This document shows, in pieces, positions 57,701 through 64,000 of a stretch of 64,000 nt of DNA. The stretch is taken from the NCBI GenBank assembly GCA_016707485.1, contig JADJHN010000002.1, positions 930,001 through 994,000 of the forward strand. Reading direction: 5' to 3'. Below the pieces are notes generated by a model, which did not search any database, was not told where the DNA came from, and was given only the letters and a program-made list of their open reading frames with translations. The translations under genes were made by a program, and so were the position numbers. This DNA comes from Lysobacterales bacterium. GTDB taxonomy: Bacteria; Pseudomonadota; Gammaproteobacteria; Xanthomonadales; Rhodanobacteraceae. Each line of letters opens with the position of its first letter. The first letter of the stretch is position 1.

Positions 57701-60007
57701 GACCGCAAGCCATATCCCATGGTTTTGAGTGGGATACCTGCTTTGTTCTTAATGCTGCGAGGCCGAGAAACCCCCACTGCCCGCGCCCCGAGTGCTGGGA
57801 AGATCGAGCGGTGGTTGGAGGAGCACCTCCAGTCAGTGTGTGAGTCCTCTGGAGATTATTTGCATCACTTTCTGCACACGATGAGAGCGAGTGCTCGCAT
57901 TGAACTTTCAGGGCCTGAAAGGCTGGTTCTACTCGACCAAACGCATACGGAATCTGTCTCCGTCGACAGGTGTCTTGCACGCGATAACAATTGGCCGGTC
58001 CAAACACGTATCGCACCCCACGCTGAAGAAGTGGAAAGCATCCGGCCTCTGCACGAAGCTGAAGAACGGGGAAGTCCGCTCCCCTCTAGTTTGAAATTGA
58101 CAGTGGGCCTCTATCGCAACCTTACGGCCATTCTCAATCCTGACTTGCTACCCGCAATCATTGGGAAGCGCGGCGATGGAAAGCGAGGCTGGCGAGGGTT
58201 TCTCGCCAAAGAACTTAAGAAGCTGTGTGCGGAAGTGGGAGAGTCTTCCGTCGTTGGACTGCTTGTCGGGTTCGCGATGTACCGGCTGCGATTTGGCGGG
58301 AAAGTGAAACGGGAGCTCCAGCATCGCACCCTGCATCGGGAGGTTACCCGGTTTGGACGCGACCTGATCGACGTCGTGGGGTCGTCGGATCTATTGTCAC
58401 TTGACGCGGAACAGCTACGGCACAGCTATCTTGCTGTAATCATGGGCAAGCCGCGGCCCGCTCGCCCACATACGATGGAAGCACTTCGCTTGTTCCAGCG
58501 ATATCTCGAAAATGAACATCAGACATTGCCAGTCGACTTTTCGGCGCTCCAGCGGGCGGCAGGACCGCGCACCCTACACGTCGACGCGGGCCTACTTACT
58601 GACAATGAGATTGCACATGTGCTCCGTATTCTCCGTCAGGATCTGGAGACAGAGCGCAAACGACCGGACGCGTCTCCTGAGATGGTGCGACTTTACGAGC
58701 TGCGCGTGATTGCATGTTTGCTTATGGATGCCAGCGGTGCACGACCAGCTACGATCCACGGACTCGCTCTCGGAGACATGCATTTACTGGGGGATGTGCG
58801 GGACTATATTCATGTGCGCCGGACAGGTGACTACGGGGAAGCAAAATCCATAGCGGCTATCGGATTTATTCCACTTGAAGGTGAGCGATGGAGTCATGCC
58901 AGAGGCTGGATCCGTGATTGGCTCTCCAACGAGGTAAAAGGAGCCGAAGACGGCTGGGAAAGACGTCCACTTTTTGCCGCCGATAAAGGAGGAGTGCGTC
59001 GATTCAATCGCGGTCATGTACTAAGCAGGGTGTCGTCGCTGGTGCGGTGGGTGAGTGATGATCCGGATGCGAGGGTCTATTGGTTCCGCAAATCGAGAAT
59101 AATGGCCAGGCATCGCCGCGCCATGGATGCAGAAAGGGGTGCCACTGAGGTGCGAGCGGCCTTGGCCTCATCGGGCCACGCAACGATTAGTACTCCGATT
59201 ACTCATTACATTAGCGACCCTTCCATAGTTGTCGCGCACTCACTTGTAGCCGGGCGCTATACGGCAAGGTCGGAATTGTTGCAAGCGACGGACCTACAGC
59301 CACAACGTCTGGACATGGCCTGGCTGAGGCGAGGCGGCGCGCGTGGGGGAAAAAGAGTCGCTGTCGTATTTGATCAACTGGGATTGGAAGCATCGCAAAC
59401 GCCAACAGAGCGATTGACCGAACCTCCAGCGATACCGAGACAACGAACACTCAAACCAGCAGACCTTGATCGATTTGCCCGCGAGATGCAAAGAAGCGGC
59501 CAGCTCACCGACGCGATGATGCACTCGGGACTTTCAAGGCCACAGGTCGATCGACTGGAAATCGCCGCAGCACAGCTGTTGATGAAAAGTGGAAAGGTAC
59601 CCTGGAGCATCCCCGGGCTCCAACATCCCCGGGCTGTGCTCAGCAGCCCGAGGAGGCTACCGAGTGCGAAGGCTATTCTTGAATTGCTAAATGACGATCC
59701 AACCGAATCTCTCTACATTCTGTCACGGGCTTGGGCGAGGCGAGGCTTTGCGAGTCGCATGATGGATGTCTCCCAGTCGATCGCGCTTGTGTGCGAATTG
59801 GAAGTGGCGGCGGCTCGGGTGGTTTACGAAGCAATTGGTGTCGATGCCGTAGTGGTCGAGGTATCGAAATCAATCTGGGCCCTTGAGATCCCGGTTTGCG
59901 AGGAGCGCGCCGCGTCGAAATCAGGTCGGACGCGCAATGCTCGGGCTGCATTGATATGGGTGTTGGCGCTGGTGTGGCTCCATGAGCGTGTTCTGGAGTC
60001 CAAGTAG
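54761..60007 (+). CDS. Giant tyrosine-recombinase-like protein (1748 residues)
   Basis: This single intact frame encodes a very large soluble protein. Its C-terminal region looks like a tyrosine recombinase: an Arg in SGARPATIHGL (R1328), YWFR (1440-1443) where HxxR is expected, GH at 1472-1473 in SSGHATISTPITHYI, and the candidate nucleophile Y1483. A second, degenerate region lies upstream: TGHRP (R574) and YRHR (R687-R689), followed by LGW where LGH is expected. Known tyrosine recombinases usually have 300-700 residues. It is the first gene after a truncated tRNA-Met, so it is probably the integrase of the island. An ATG at 54785 is an alternative start. I cannot name a described family. 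Confidence 0.62.
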   Translation: MTLALPCAMSSEPTLQVEPPSIEAFTLLDGVDVRPSWAGPLASTLLDLIQGCSEIDGVVLRELRLYANRYGADLASWVARTHGHQLSVPSGIHATYPVSATLFRIGQSFRVEQPEARKSPGLRLLTCILVNAALEEAGGERLVVPLGEVIRGAMDDSDSVLRVILADASSVPDMLSRVELHMTTSSGLHLRFEHLWRTKLRDRLYYWLQRDQSRLRRALAPRTLVPDLDAPSVELPTQSAADDLDDSLAVGCVISDEPDPNGWPRSGRTEYRRAKATELVRASHGNVLVPPDFWIPPELVTRLAHRTVASALRLQESGNMPGSERYVALAFTLATGLRELDLDEVHWGEDGKAMFQLSTIRPILRRKLLRPPNAVQPSDDMAPFLEATVEYIDWPIPPSVHDLLRNLSGKQGPIVGHCVLPQRIGIAAPYRLRDAIASLDPGLALGAGPIRLAMAAHLNARFGVEMAQLAMGDTFSMSAAATYYSALPLSELNGAITQMQRAWFGDFELPEVSAARVYVGSRLVLADAAAQRWPADLRHQSRSLAHRKDRTEIEEWRAHRNFLAASLCAVTGHRPVNALGQIRLDDIIADYGLIVLQDKQIDVLRKARIAATGQRWLVELRAFLDRLIIISSSRKDAAASSLAMAILRSEAPLFSVPGAGGEEATFDASELRKSMPQELKVLPNFYRHRVNQYLHRCPIDPQLRHAQLGWVLSPTHALADLSPLSARQFAAQMGPILDSYLIDDGWFPKGQRISPWSWDGIPMRQMKDWATIVAKHETDHTAQIRQVKQQIAERGRAIEIEVLPRLARAIIETLPSLRLDVEHRRLVRSNSVAKSSIAVIEEETCRLICDRVRQGDSEPISAHEAVTARILLHRLIKNSHREGLTQGFIPRRPLLSVMAEPSPFLPGLGLAVRQSEALRCAILLRAQSRRPHDSSVLTALSVICFSPYRNIDLAQASMSAAAEAQRGNEPGDWLRVPAIVDRKPYPMVLSGIPALFLMLRGRETPTARAPSAGKIERWLEEHLQSVCESSGDYLHHFLHTMRASARIELSGPERLVLLDQTHTESVSVDRCLARDNNWPVQTRIAPHAEEVESIRPLHEAEERGSPLPSSLKLTVGLYRNLTAILNPDLLPAIIGKRGDGKRGWRGFLAKELKKLCAEVGESSVVGLLVGFAMYRLRFGGKVKRELQHRTLHREVTRFGRDLIDVVGSSDLLSLDAEQLRHSYLAVIMGKPRPARPHTMEALRLFQRYLENEHQTLPVDFSALQRAAGPRTLHVDAGLLTDNEIAHVLRILRQDLETERKRPDASPEMVRLYELRVIACLLMDASGARPATIHGLALGDMHLLGDVRDYIHVRRTGDYGEAKSIAAIGFIPLEGERWSHARGWIRDWLSNEVKGAEDGWERRPLFAADKGGVRRFNRGHVLSRVSSLVRWVSDDPDARVYWFRKSRIMARHRRAMDAERGATEVRAALASSGHATISTPITHYISDPSIVVAHSLVAGRYTARSELLQATDLQPQRLDMAWLRRGGARGGKRVAVVFDQLGLEASQTPTERLTEPPAIPRQRTLKPADLDRFAREMQRSGQLTDAMMHSGLSRPQVDRLEIAAAQLLMKSGKVPWSIPGLQHPRAVLSSPRRLPSAKAILELLNDDPTESLYILSRAWARRGFASRMMDVSQSIALVCELEVAAARVVYEAIGVDAVVVEVSKSIWALEIPVCEERAASKSGRTRNARAALIWVLALVWLHERVLESK

Positions 60008-60297
60008 CTGACCATGGCGACTCTACCAGCAACGTACAGCACCCAATTCGCCTTGCGTCGTTGCGGCAATCGGCTCCTAGGCCGCAAAGGCGTTAGTGTC
60101 ATGGGAGTTGGAGCTCCCATGAGGGGTGTACTGATTTCGGAAATTTTTGTACTCGAATTCAACCGCCGTTGCGAATGCTTCGCATTTGATGGTCTGTGAT
60201 TTCCCGGAATTCCCGGTCCAGCATCGATCTCTGTACCCGTAGCAATCGTGTCTACTTGTTGAGACGAATTTCGTCGTGGACTGGCAAGGATACTGGC
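60008..60297. other. Intergenic region with two short hairpins
   Basis: No convincing gene is seen in these 290 bp. Two inverted repeats lie close together: TTGCGGC (60061-60067) with GCCGCAA (60081-60087), and ATGGGAG (60101-60107) with CTCCCAT (60114-60120). They could be a terminator or a regulatory structure between the giant recombinase gene and the next. A 61-codon frame from 60014 has no family resemblance. Confidence 0.4.
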
Positions 60298-61083
60298 GTG
60301 GAGAACACGGACCTCGATGTGGATGCGCGTTTCATCTTTGAATTTTCACATAGTGCATTGGATGATTCCGGCGCCATCATGCTTGACGAGGCTGAGCTGC
60401 AAACTATGGGCGCTGTCGGGTCTTGCATAATTCAGCTAAAAAAACTAATTCCGAACGACCTCGAATCGAAAGTATATTTAAACGGGGGCGCTATTCATCT
60501 TATTCTCAAGCCAATGGAGGATGCGCTTCAGAAGACGATGTTCTCAAATATTCCGGAACGGGCGATGCAGATAATCGATCAGTTGAACTCTGCCCTGAGC
60601 AAGGCTCGCGCGAACTCACAATCCGAGAAGCCTCTGCCATTGGCGCAAGTTTGCCCCGATCGAGCCTACATAAATTTGCAGCAAAGTCTGGCGAAGGCTA
60701 CTGCATCAACAGGTCTCCAGATGTGCGCACGCGTGGCGGGAAAGGAGCAAGCGTTAATTCAGCCGACTGCGGAAGATTTTTCCGCTGGCCGAGAGCAGGT
60801 CACAAAATCCAAGCATGTCGACATGATGGTGGTAGGTCTGATTCGTAACAAAAGGAAGGAACATGAATTGCTTTTGTCGACGGAAGAGGTTCGGGTGCAA
60901 CTGCCGATTGATAGCTGGCCGTGGAGCAGAATTCGCGCAGCGCTTGATATCAAAACTATATTTTCCGGAACCATTGAAAAACAAGATGTTGGAGAGCCGT
61001 GGATCGCCACGGCCGACGCTTCTCTGTCTCAGCAAGAGGACGCATTTGTTACAGAAATCGGTGCAAACGACGGAGACAATTGA
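60298..61083 (+). CDS. Hypothetical protein, partner candidate of the giant recombinase
   Basis: This protein of about 261 residues from the GTG at 60298 (preceded by AAGGA) is soluble and I do not recognise it. It has a hydrophobic-polar start (DVDARFIFEFSHSALDDSG), a KPLPLAQV segment, and an SKHVDMMVVGLIRNKRK stretch that could be part of a nucleic-acid-binding domain. It lies 290 bp after the recombinase gene in the same direction. The pair may form a conserved island module, but no sequence feature shows contact between them. Confidence 0.6.
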   Translation: MENTDLDVDARFIFEFSHSALDDSGAIMLDEAELQTMGAVGSCIIQLKKLIPNDLESKVYLNGGAIHLILKPMEDALQKTMFSNIPERAMQIIDQLNSALSKARANSQSEKPLPLAQVCPDRAYINLQQSLAKATASTGLQMCARVAGKEQALIQPTAEDFSAGREQVTKSKHVDMMVVGLIRNKRKEHELLLSTEEVRVQLPIDSWPWSRIRAALDIKTIFSGTIEKQDVGEPWIATADASLSQQEDAFVTEIGANDGDN

Positions 61084-61172
61084 TCAGTGCAGCTCGCTCT
61101 CGACTGACCAGATCGTGAGCGCTGACACTCAGGACCTAGTGAACCGCTCCGGGTTTGGAGGAGGCTCCACAC

Positions 61173-61274
61173 TTGAAGAACGGGGAACCAAAGCCTTTCG
61201 CGGTGGCGGAACTCCGCGAAGCGAGAGATCACCTGAATCAAGCGCGAATGGACGCGGATGAAAAAGGGATGTGA
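61173..61274 (+). CDS. Possible small ORF (33 residues)
   Basis: A strong Shine-Dalgarno (GGAGGAGG) lies about 10 bp upstream of a TTG start at 61173. The frame encodes a short charged peptide (KNGEPKPFAVAELREARDHL, then NQARMDADEKGM) before TGA at 61272. Composition is protein-like, but the length and TTG start make this uncertain. Confidence 0.3.
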   Translation: MKNGEPKPFAVAELREARDHLNQARMDADEKGM

Positions 61275-61443
61275 TCTTTTAGTTGACGCGCCAGCGGACT
61301 TAGCGAAGCATACGACGACTGGTAAGCGGTGGGTGCGCGCTGCCGCAATGACTACCCGATCGGAAAGCCCTCACTTTACATTTAACACGGCAGTCACCCT
61401 GTCCCTGGATGGTAGGCACTTGCGATGAGTCGCGTCGTAGTGG

Positions 61444-61998
61444 CTAGATGCGCGTTTTAGAGCGCCGTTTACGTCCACTCCAAAGGCGCTCGCGGGATTC
61501 ATAATGTACTCCTTCTTCGTCTTCAGCCGATGTTAGCTCAGCGTCATCTTTTAGCTGTAAGTACGCGTTGGTTGAATACGAGTCTTCCCCGAATACTAGC
61601 CAATACGCCGGCTGTAGTTCGGTGGCAATCCATAGACGCAACGGTTCGAAGCAGTGTTCGACAAAGATCAATGCCTCATGTGTATGCGGCGCATAAGTCG
61701 CGCCAACATGTGTTGCGCACGTATGACCGGGAGAAGAGTAATCATCATGCTTGCGTTCAATGATTTTGCATGCTTCTAGACAAAACAAATTGTCCCAAGG
61801 TGTATATGGGGTAACCTCACCCTTGAACACGTCAACACGGATGCCAATCGTCGAAATCAAAAGAGCTATGCTTGCAGTCGCGTGCTCGAAGCGGTAATGC
61901 AATCGCTTCCCATCAAATGCTTCGAAGAGCGGTTGAACTGCAAAGCTTTGGCGGTTCACATCAAGCCAGCGTAGGAATTCTTGCTGAAAATAGTTCAT
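61444..61998 (-). CDS. Hypothetical protein
   Basis: I do not recognise this 184-residue soluble protein. It has His/Cys-containing stretches (HDDYSSPGHTCATHVGATYAPHTHE), which might bind metal, and a basic end (RLWSGRKRRSKTRI). The Met at 61998 was chosen over 62034 because the body begins there. It is on the opposite strand to its neighbours and richer in A+T than the core genome, as expected of island cargo. Confidence 0.55.
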   Translation of the reverse strand: MNYFQQEFLRWLDVNRQSFAVQPLFEAFDGKRLHYRFEHATASIALLISTIGIRVDVFKGEVTPYTPWDNLFCLEACKIIERKHDDYSSPGHTCATHVGATYAPHTHEALIFVEHCFEPLRLWIATELQPAYWLVFGEDSYSTNAYLQLKDDAELTSAEDEEGVHYESRERLWSGRKRRSKTRI

Positions 61999-62139
61999 GG
62001 AAGACCGCAAGGTGGGCGAAGGTATTCTAAGCATAGGCTCTTTACACTCCAGCCCAAACTTGCGTCTAGGGGAGCCTGCCGTAGAGTGTCCGTCAGAACA
62101 TAGCTGACTGGTTCAAGCAAAGACCTAAAAAGCGCCTCC

Positions 62140-62166
62140 TATATACGACACAAGTTGTCGTATATA
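62140..62166. promoter_or_regulatory. Perfect palindrome upstream of the PcfJ-like genes
   Basis: TATATACGACA and its exact complement TGTCGTATATA (11 bp each) flank the 5-bp spacer CAAGT. The palindrome ends 10 bp before the ATG at 62176, a place where a repressor or structured leader could control translation or transcription. No copy of it was noticed elsewhere in the window. Confidence 0.6.
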
Positions 62167-62175
62167 CCGATCAGG

Positions 62176-62733
62176 ATGGGTATCTCACTTTCATCTGGTC
62201 CGAGAATGCCAGTCAAAGTAAAGCCCGTCGACCAACCGATTTCGCTGCTCGACGGCAATACGGATTCATGCGACCTATGGGCACACCTGCTAGCAAGCGC
62301 TGAGCAGGTTTTGCTGGGAAGCGAGGTCAATGGAGCGTTCGCCTCCATACCTGATCGCAAGATGCGACGTCAACTCGCAAGCGAGCTGATGTTGGGAGAC
62401 TGCCAACTCGAAGACGGTTGGAGGAGAATGTTTCTTCGCCATTCTTGCACGCAGAATCCAGAAATACCTCCCGGAACTCCCCTAGTTGCTGATTCCCAGG
62501 GCCGCCATCATCCATTGGCAGGAATATGGAAGACGCTCTTCCACGCTACTGGGATAGATACTTGCATTCGTGTTCGCCAGGCGCGGCGCAACATAGGAAC
62601 AGGCAGCAAGCGGCCGACGCATTTCCGTTTCTTGTCCGGTATGCAGTCCATTGCGCGCACTCGGAGGAGCGATGGCCGCGAGTATTGTCGGCGTGGCGTG
62701 TCATCTACGCGATCGACGAGGGGCACCCGCTAA
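62176..62733 (+). CDS. Hypothetical protein, possibly the N-terminal half of a frameshifted gene
   Basis: This frame of about 185 residues (starts at 62155, 62176 or 62206 are possible) is soluble and unrecognised. It includes QLASELMLGDCQLEDGW and GRHHPLAG. After about residue 118 its composition becomes Arg/Ser-rich and unlike protein, where the next frame begins (62526). The two could be one gene broken by a frameshift near 62520, or two overlapping genes. Confidence 0.45.
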   Translation: MGISLSSGPRMPVKVKPVDQPISLLDGNTDSCDLWAHLLASAEQVLLGSEVNGAFASIPDRKMRRQLASELMLGDCQLEDGWRRMFLRHSCTQNPEIPPGTPLVADSQGRHHPLAGIWKTLFHATGIDTCIRVRQARRNIGTGSKRPTHFRFLSGMQSIARTRRSDGREYCRRGVSSTRSTRGTR

Positions 62734-63506
62734 TTCCTGCGTTGGGGGAGTTTCTTTCTGTTGGAAAAGCAGAAATACGTGCTAGCCGAACTATGGCACC
62801 GATCGACTGGCATTTGGATGACTCATGGTCGGCCATTCGGCGTCTTCTGCGTGTGATCGCTTTGCTCCCAACCGACCAGCGACCCAGGACACCTGCTGAT
62901 TGGAGCGTCATCTTCCGACACCTACCATTGGTCTCGATCGTTGCGACGGTCGCGAGAGCGCAGCTTTCATTGGCACTGGAAATGATTCCGTCATGGCACG
63001 CGGAGCTCAACACGCTGCGAAATCGGCCCAAAGCGGAATCCAGAAAAATGCTTGTGATGCTGGCCAAGGACCTCAAGTCGAAGAAGTGGACGGTCGAAAA
63101 ACTGTCCCAACTCGACCTTGTCTGGCTTCGAGAGGCGGACTCGAATTTCTGGAGACACCAACGCTGCGTGCACGTGAACCTGAAGTCCAAACAGGGCTGG
63201 TTGCTTCGATCGATAGATTCCTTGGAGGAACTTTCTTTGGAAGGTAAGGAAATGGCACATTGCATCGCCAAGAAACACAGCCGCGATCTTCTATTGGGTC
63301 ACGCGTCGTTCTTCTCTATCCGCTCTGCCGACGCGATGGAGCGTTTGACAATGATGATGACCTCGACGTTTGAGGAGAGGACCTTTGAGATCGCTCTCTC
63401 CGGGCCCGGCAATCAACCGATTGCAACGAGCGCGCTCCGAGCCGCCGTGGAGTTAATCGACCTAAATTGGCCAGGGATCCAGTTGGCAAGAGTTTCGCTC
63501 AACTGA
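62526..63506 (+). CDS. PcfJ-like protein
   Basis: This 326-residue protein has a helical N-terminal two-thirds (FPFLVRYAVHCAHSEERWPRV, SAWRVIYA, DWHLDDSWSAIRRLLRVIALL). It ends with the block GKEMAHCIAKKHSRDLLLGHASFFSIR followed by FEIALSGPGNQP, which resembles the PcfJ-like domain found in mobile-element proteins of unknown mechanism. The start at 62526 overlaps the preceding frame. The opposite frame from 62493 to 62525 is open, so the true N-terminus may lie upstream through a frameshift. Confidence 0.62.
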   Translation: MEDALPRYWDRYLHSCSPGAAQHRNRQQAADAFPFLVRYAVHCAHSEERWPRVLSAWRVIYAIDEGHPLIPALGEFLSVGKAEIRASRTMAPIDWHLDDSWSAIRRLLRVIALLPTDQRPRTPADWSVIFRHLPLVSIVATVARAQLSLALEMIPSWHAELNTLRNRPKAESRKMLVMLAKDLKSKKWTVEKLSQLDLVWLREADSNFWRHQRCVHVNLKSKQGWLLRSIDSLEELSLEGKEMAHCIAKKHSRDLLLGHASFFSIRSADAMERLTMMMTSTFEERTFEIALSGPGNQPIATSALRAAVELIDLNWPGIQLARVSLN

Positions 63507-63671
63507 AAAGCAGCATGAAGCTGATGCGGTAGGCAGCTTTCGCAATAGGTGGTTGTAGGCGCTCTGTCATGCGCTGGCCAATTGATCGAGGCACTCGCCG
63601 AGCATGGCCTTCTTTGCTTGTGCTTGATAGCCCGCCTGTTTTGAATACGAATTTTGAGTCTGCTTACCTCT

Positions 63672-64000
63672 TCACGGATAGATGCGCGAAAGTGCCAGCG
63701 CATCTTCTGCCATCTTCTTGCGCAGTGAGAGCGGTTTCAGGACCTCCAAGCTAGGCCCAAGGCTGCGCAGCCACCAGTAGAGTTGGTCAGTGTCATCGAG
63801 CGTGGCAACGATGCGACAGTGCTCCTCCCCCGGAATCGGTCGTATCTGCTGATCCACAGCAAGCCGACACTCTCCAAGATGCCTCGCTAACCAATCGTCG
63901 ACCTTGAGCTCCAGCTTGATCTTTCGGCCAAGCGGATACTCAAACGACTTTCCCTCACGGAGATAGCGTTCGAAATAAAATCCCTCCGGCACGATGGCTG
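63672..64000 (-). CDS. WYL-domain transcriptional regulator, C-terminal part (runs off the window)
   Basis: The minus strand reads a C-terminal WCX/WYL extension: LARHLGECRLAVDQQIRPIP, then TLDDTDQLYWWLRSLGPSLEVLKP and LALSRIYP before the stop at 63672. The N-terminal helix-turn-helix and the WYL core lie beyond 64000, and the Met at 63992 is internal. WYL regulators bind nucleic-acid or nucleotide ligands and frequently accompany defence genes, so it may control cargo to the right. Confidence 0.72.
   Translation of the reverse strand, partial: AIVPEGFYFERYLREGKSFEYPLGRKIKLELKVDDWLARHLGECRLAVDQQIRPIPGEEHCRIVATLDDTDQLYWWLRSLGPSLEVLKPLSLRKKMAEDALALSRIYP

Noticed and set aside
60014..60199. Open frame of 61 codons after the giant recombinase gene
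   Set aside because: It has no ribosome-binding site of note and no recognisable domain. It is kept as intergenic with hairpins.

Overview
The window is high-GC chromosomal DNA from a gammaproteobacterium of the Lysobacterales/Xanthomonadales. The evidence is an aryl-polyene (xanthomonadin-type) pigment cluster with a XanB2-like chorismatase, a radC / coaBC-dut-algC block in which AlgC carries a membrane N-terminal extension, tyrS directly upstream of an rRNA operon, and a gammaproteobacterial 16S rRNA. A genus cannot be named from the sequence alone.

Layout. (1) 1-766: the N-terminal part of a Ser/Thr protein kinase. (2) 954-17001: an aryl-polyene pigment locus with chorismatase, acyl carrier protein, phosphopantetheinyl transferase, two flavin-dependent halogenase-like oxidoreductases, two hotdog dehydratases, ketoreductase, ketosynthase, ketosynthase-like partner, acyltransferase, glycosyltransferase, a LolA-like carrier, an MMPL exporter and a cation/proton antiporter. 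Many genes overlap by 4 bp. No starter AMP-ligase was found. (3) 17171 to about 26660: a chromosomal integron. intI is on the minus strand, attI lies upstream of it, and plus-strand cassettes are separated by attC sites of about 60 bp. The cassettes encode small hypothetical proteins, a polyphosphate kinase 2 with a perfect FNR/Anr box upstream, a lipoprotein, an OsmC protein, a TSUP permease and a YdeI-like protein. One cassette is made of two transposase remnants, and an IS1182-family element sits in the first attC. The far end grades into eroded sequence and small conserved genes (to 28796). (4) 28887-45835: housekeeping genes (SPOR protein, argS, HD-like protein, radC, coaBC, dut, algC, pyrE, xthA, ampG-like, anmK, M23 peptidase, tyrS). 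(5) 46019-51574: an rRNA operon (16S, tRNA-Ala, tRNA-Ile, 23S, 5S) with promoter, boxA, long processing stems and terminator. Its 16S-23S spacer holds an extra 5' fragment of tRNA-Ile. (6) 51607-54292: an IS110-family scrap and an IS21-family element whose istA and istB are both frameshifted. (7) 54493-64000: the left end of a genomic island. The 3' part of a tRNA-Met(CAT) gene, cut at its anticodon loop, is followed by a 1748-residue protein with one near-canonical and one degenerate tyrosine-recombinase-like region, then genes of unknown function, a PcfJ-like protein behind a perfect 11-bp-arm palindrome, and a truncated WYL regulator. The island continues beyond the window.

How the parts work together. 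The pigment genes form a coherent pathway: XanB2 supplies the hydroxybenzoate head group, the ACP is activated by the phosphopantetheinyl transferase, and the ketosynthase pair, ketoreductase and dehydratases extend the polyene. The oxidoreductases may halogenate or oxidise it, while the acyltransferase, glycosyltransferase, LolA-like protein and MMPL exporter attach it to a lipid carrier and move it to the outer membrane. The integron and the tRNA-Met island are two independent accessory platforms. The least understood one is the giant recombinase-led module at 54761-64000.
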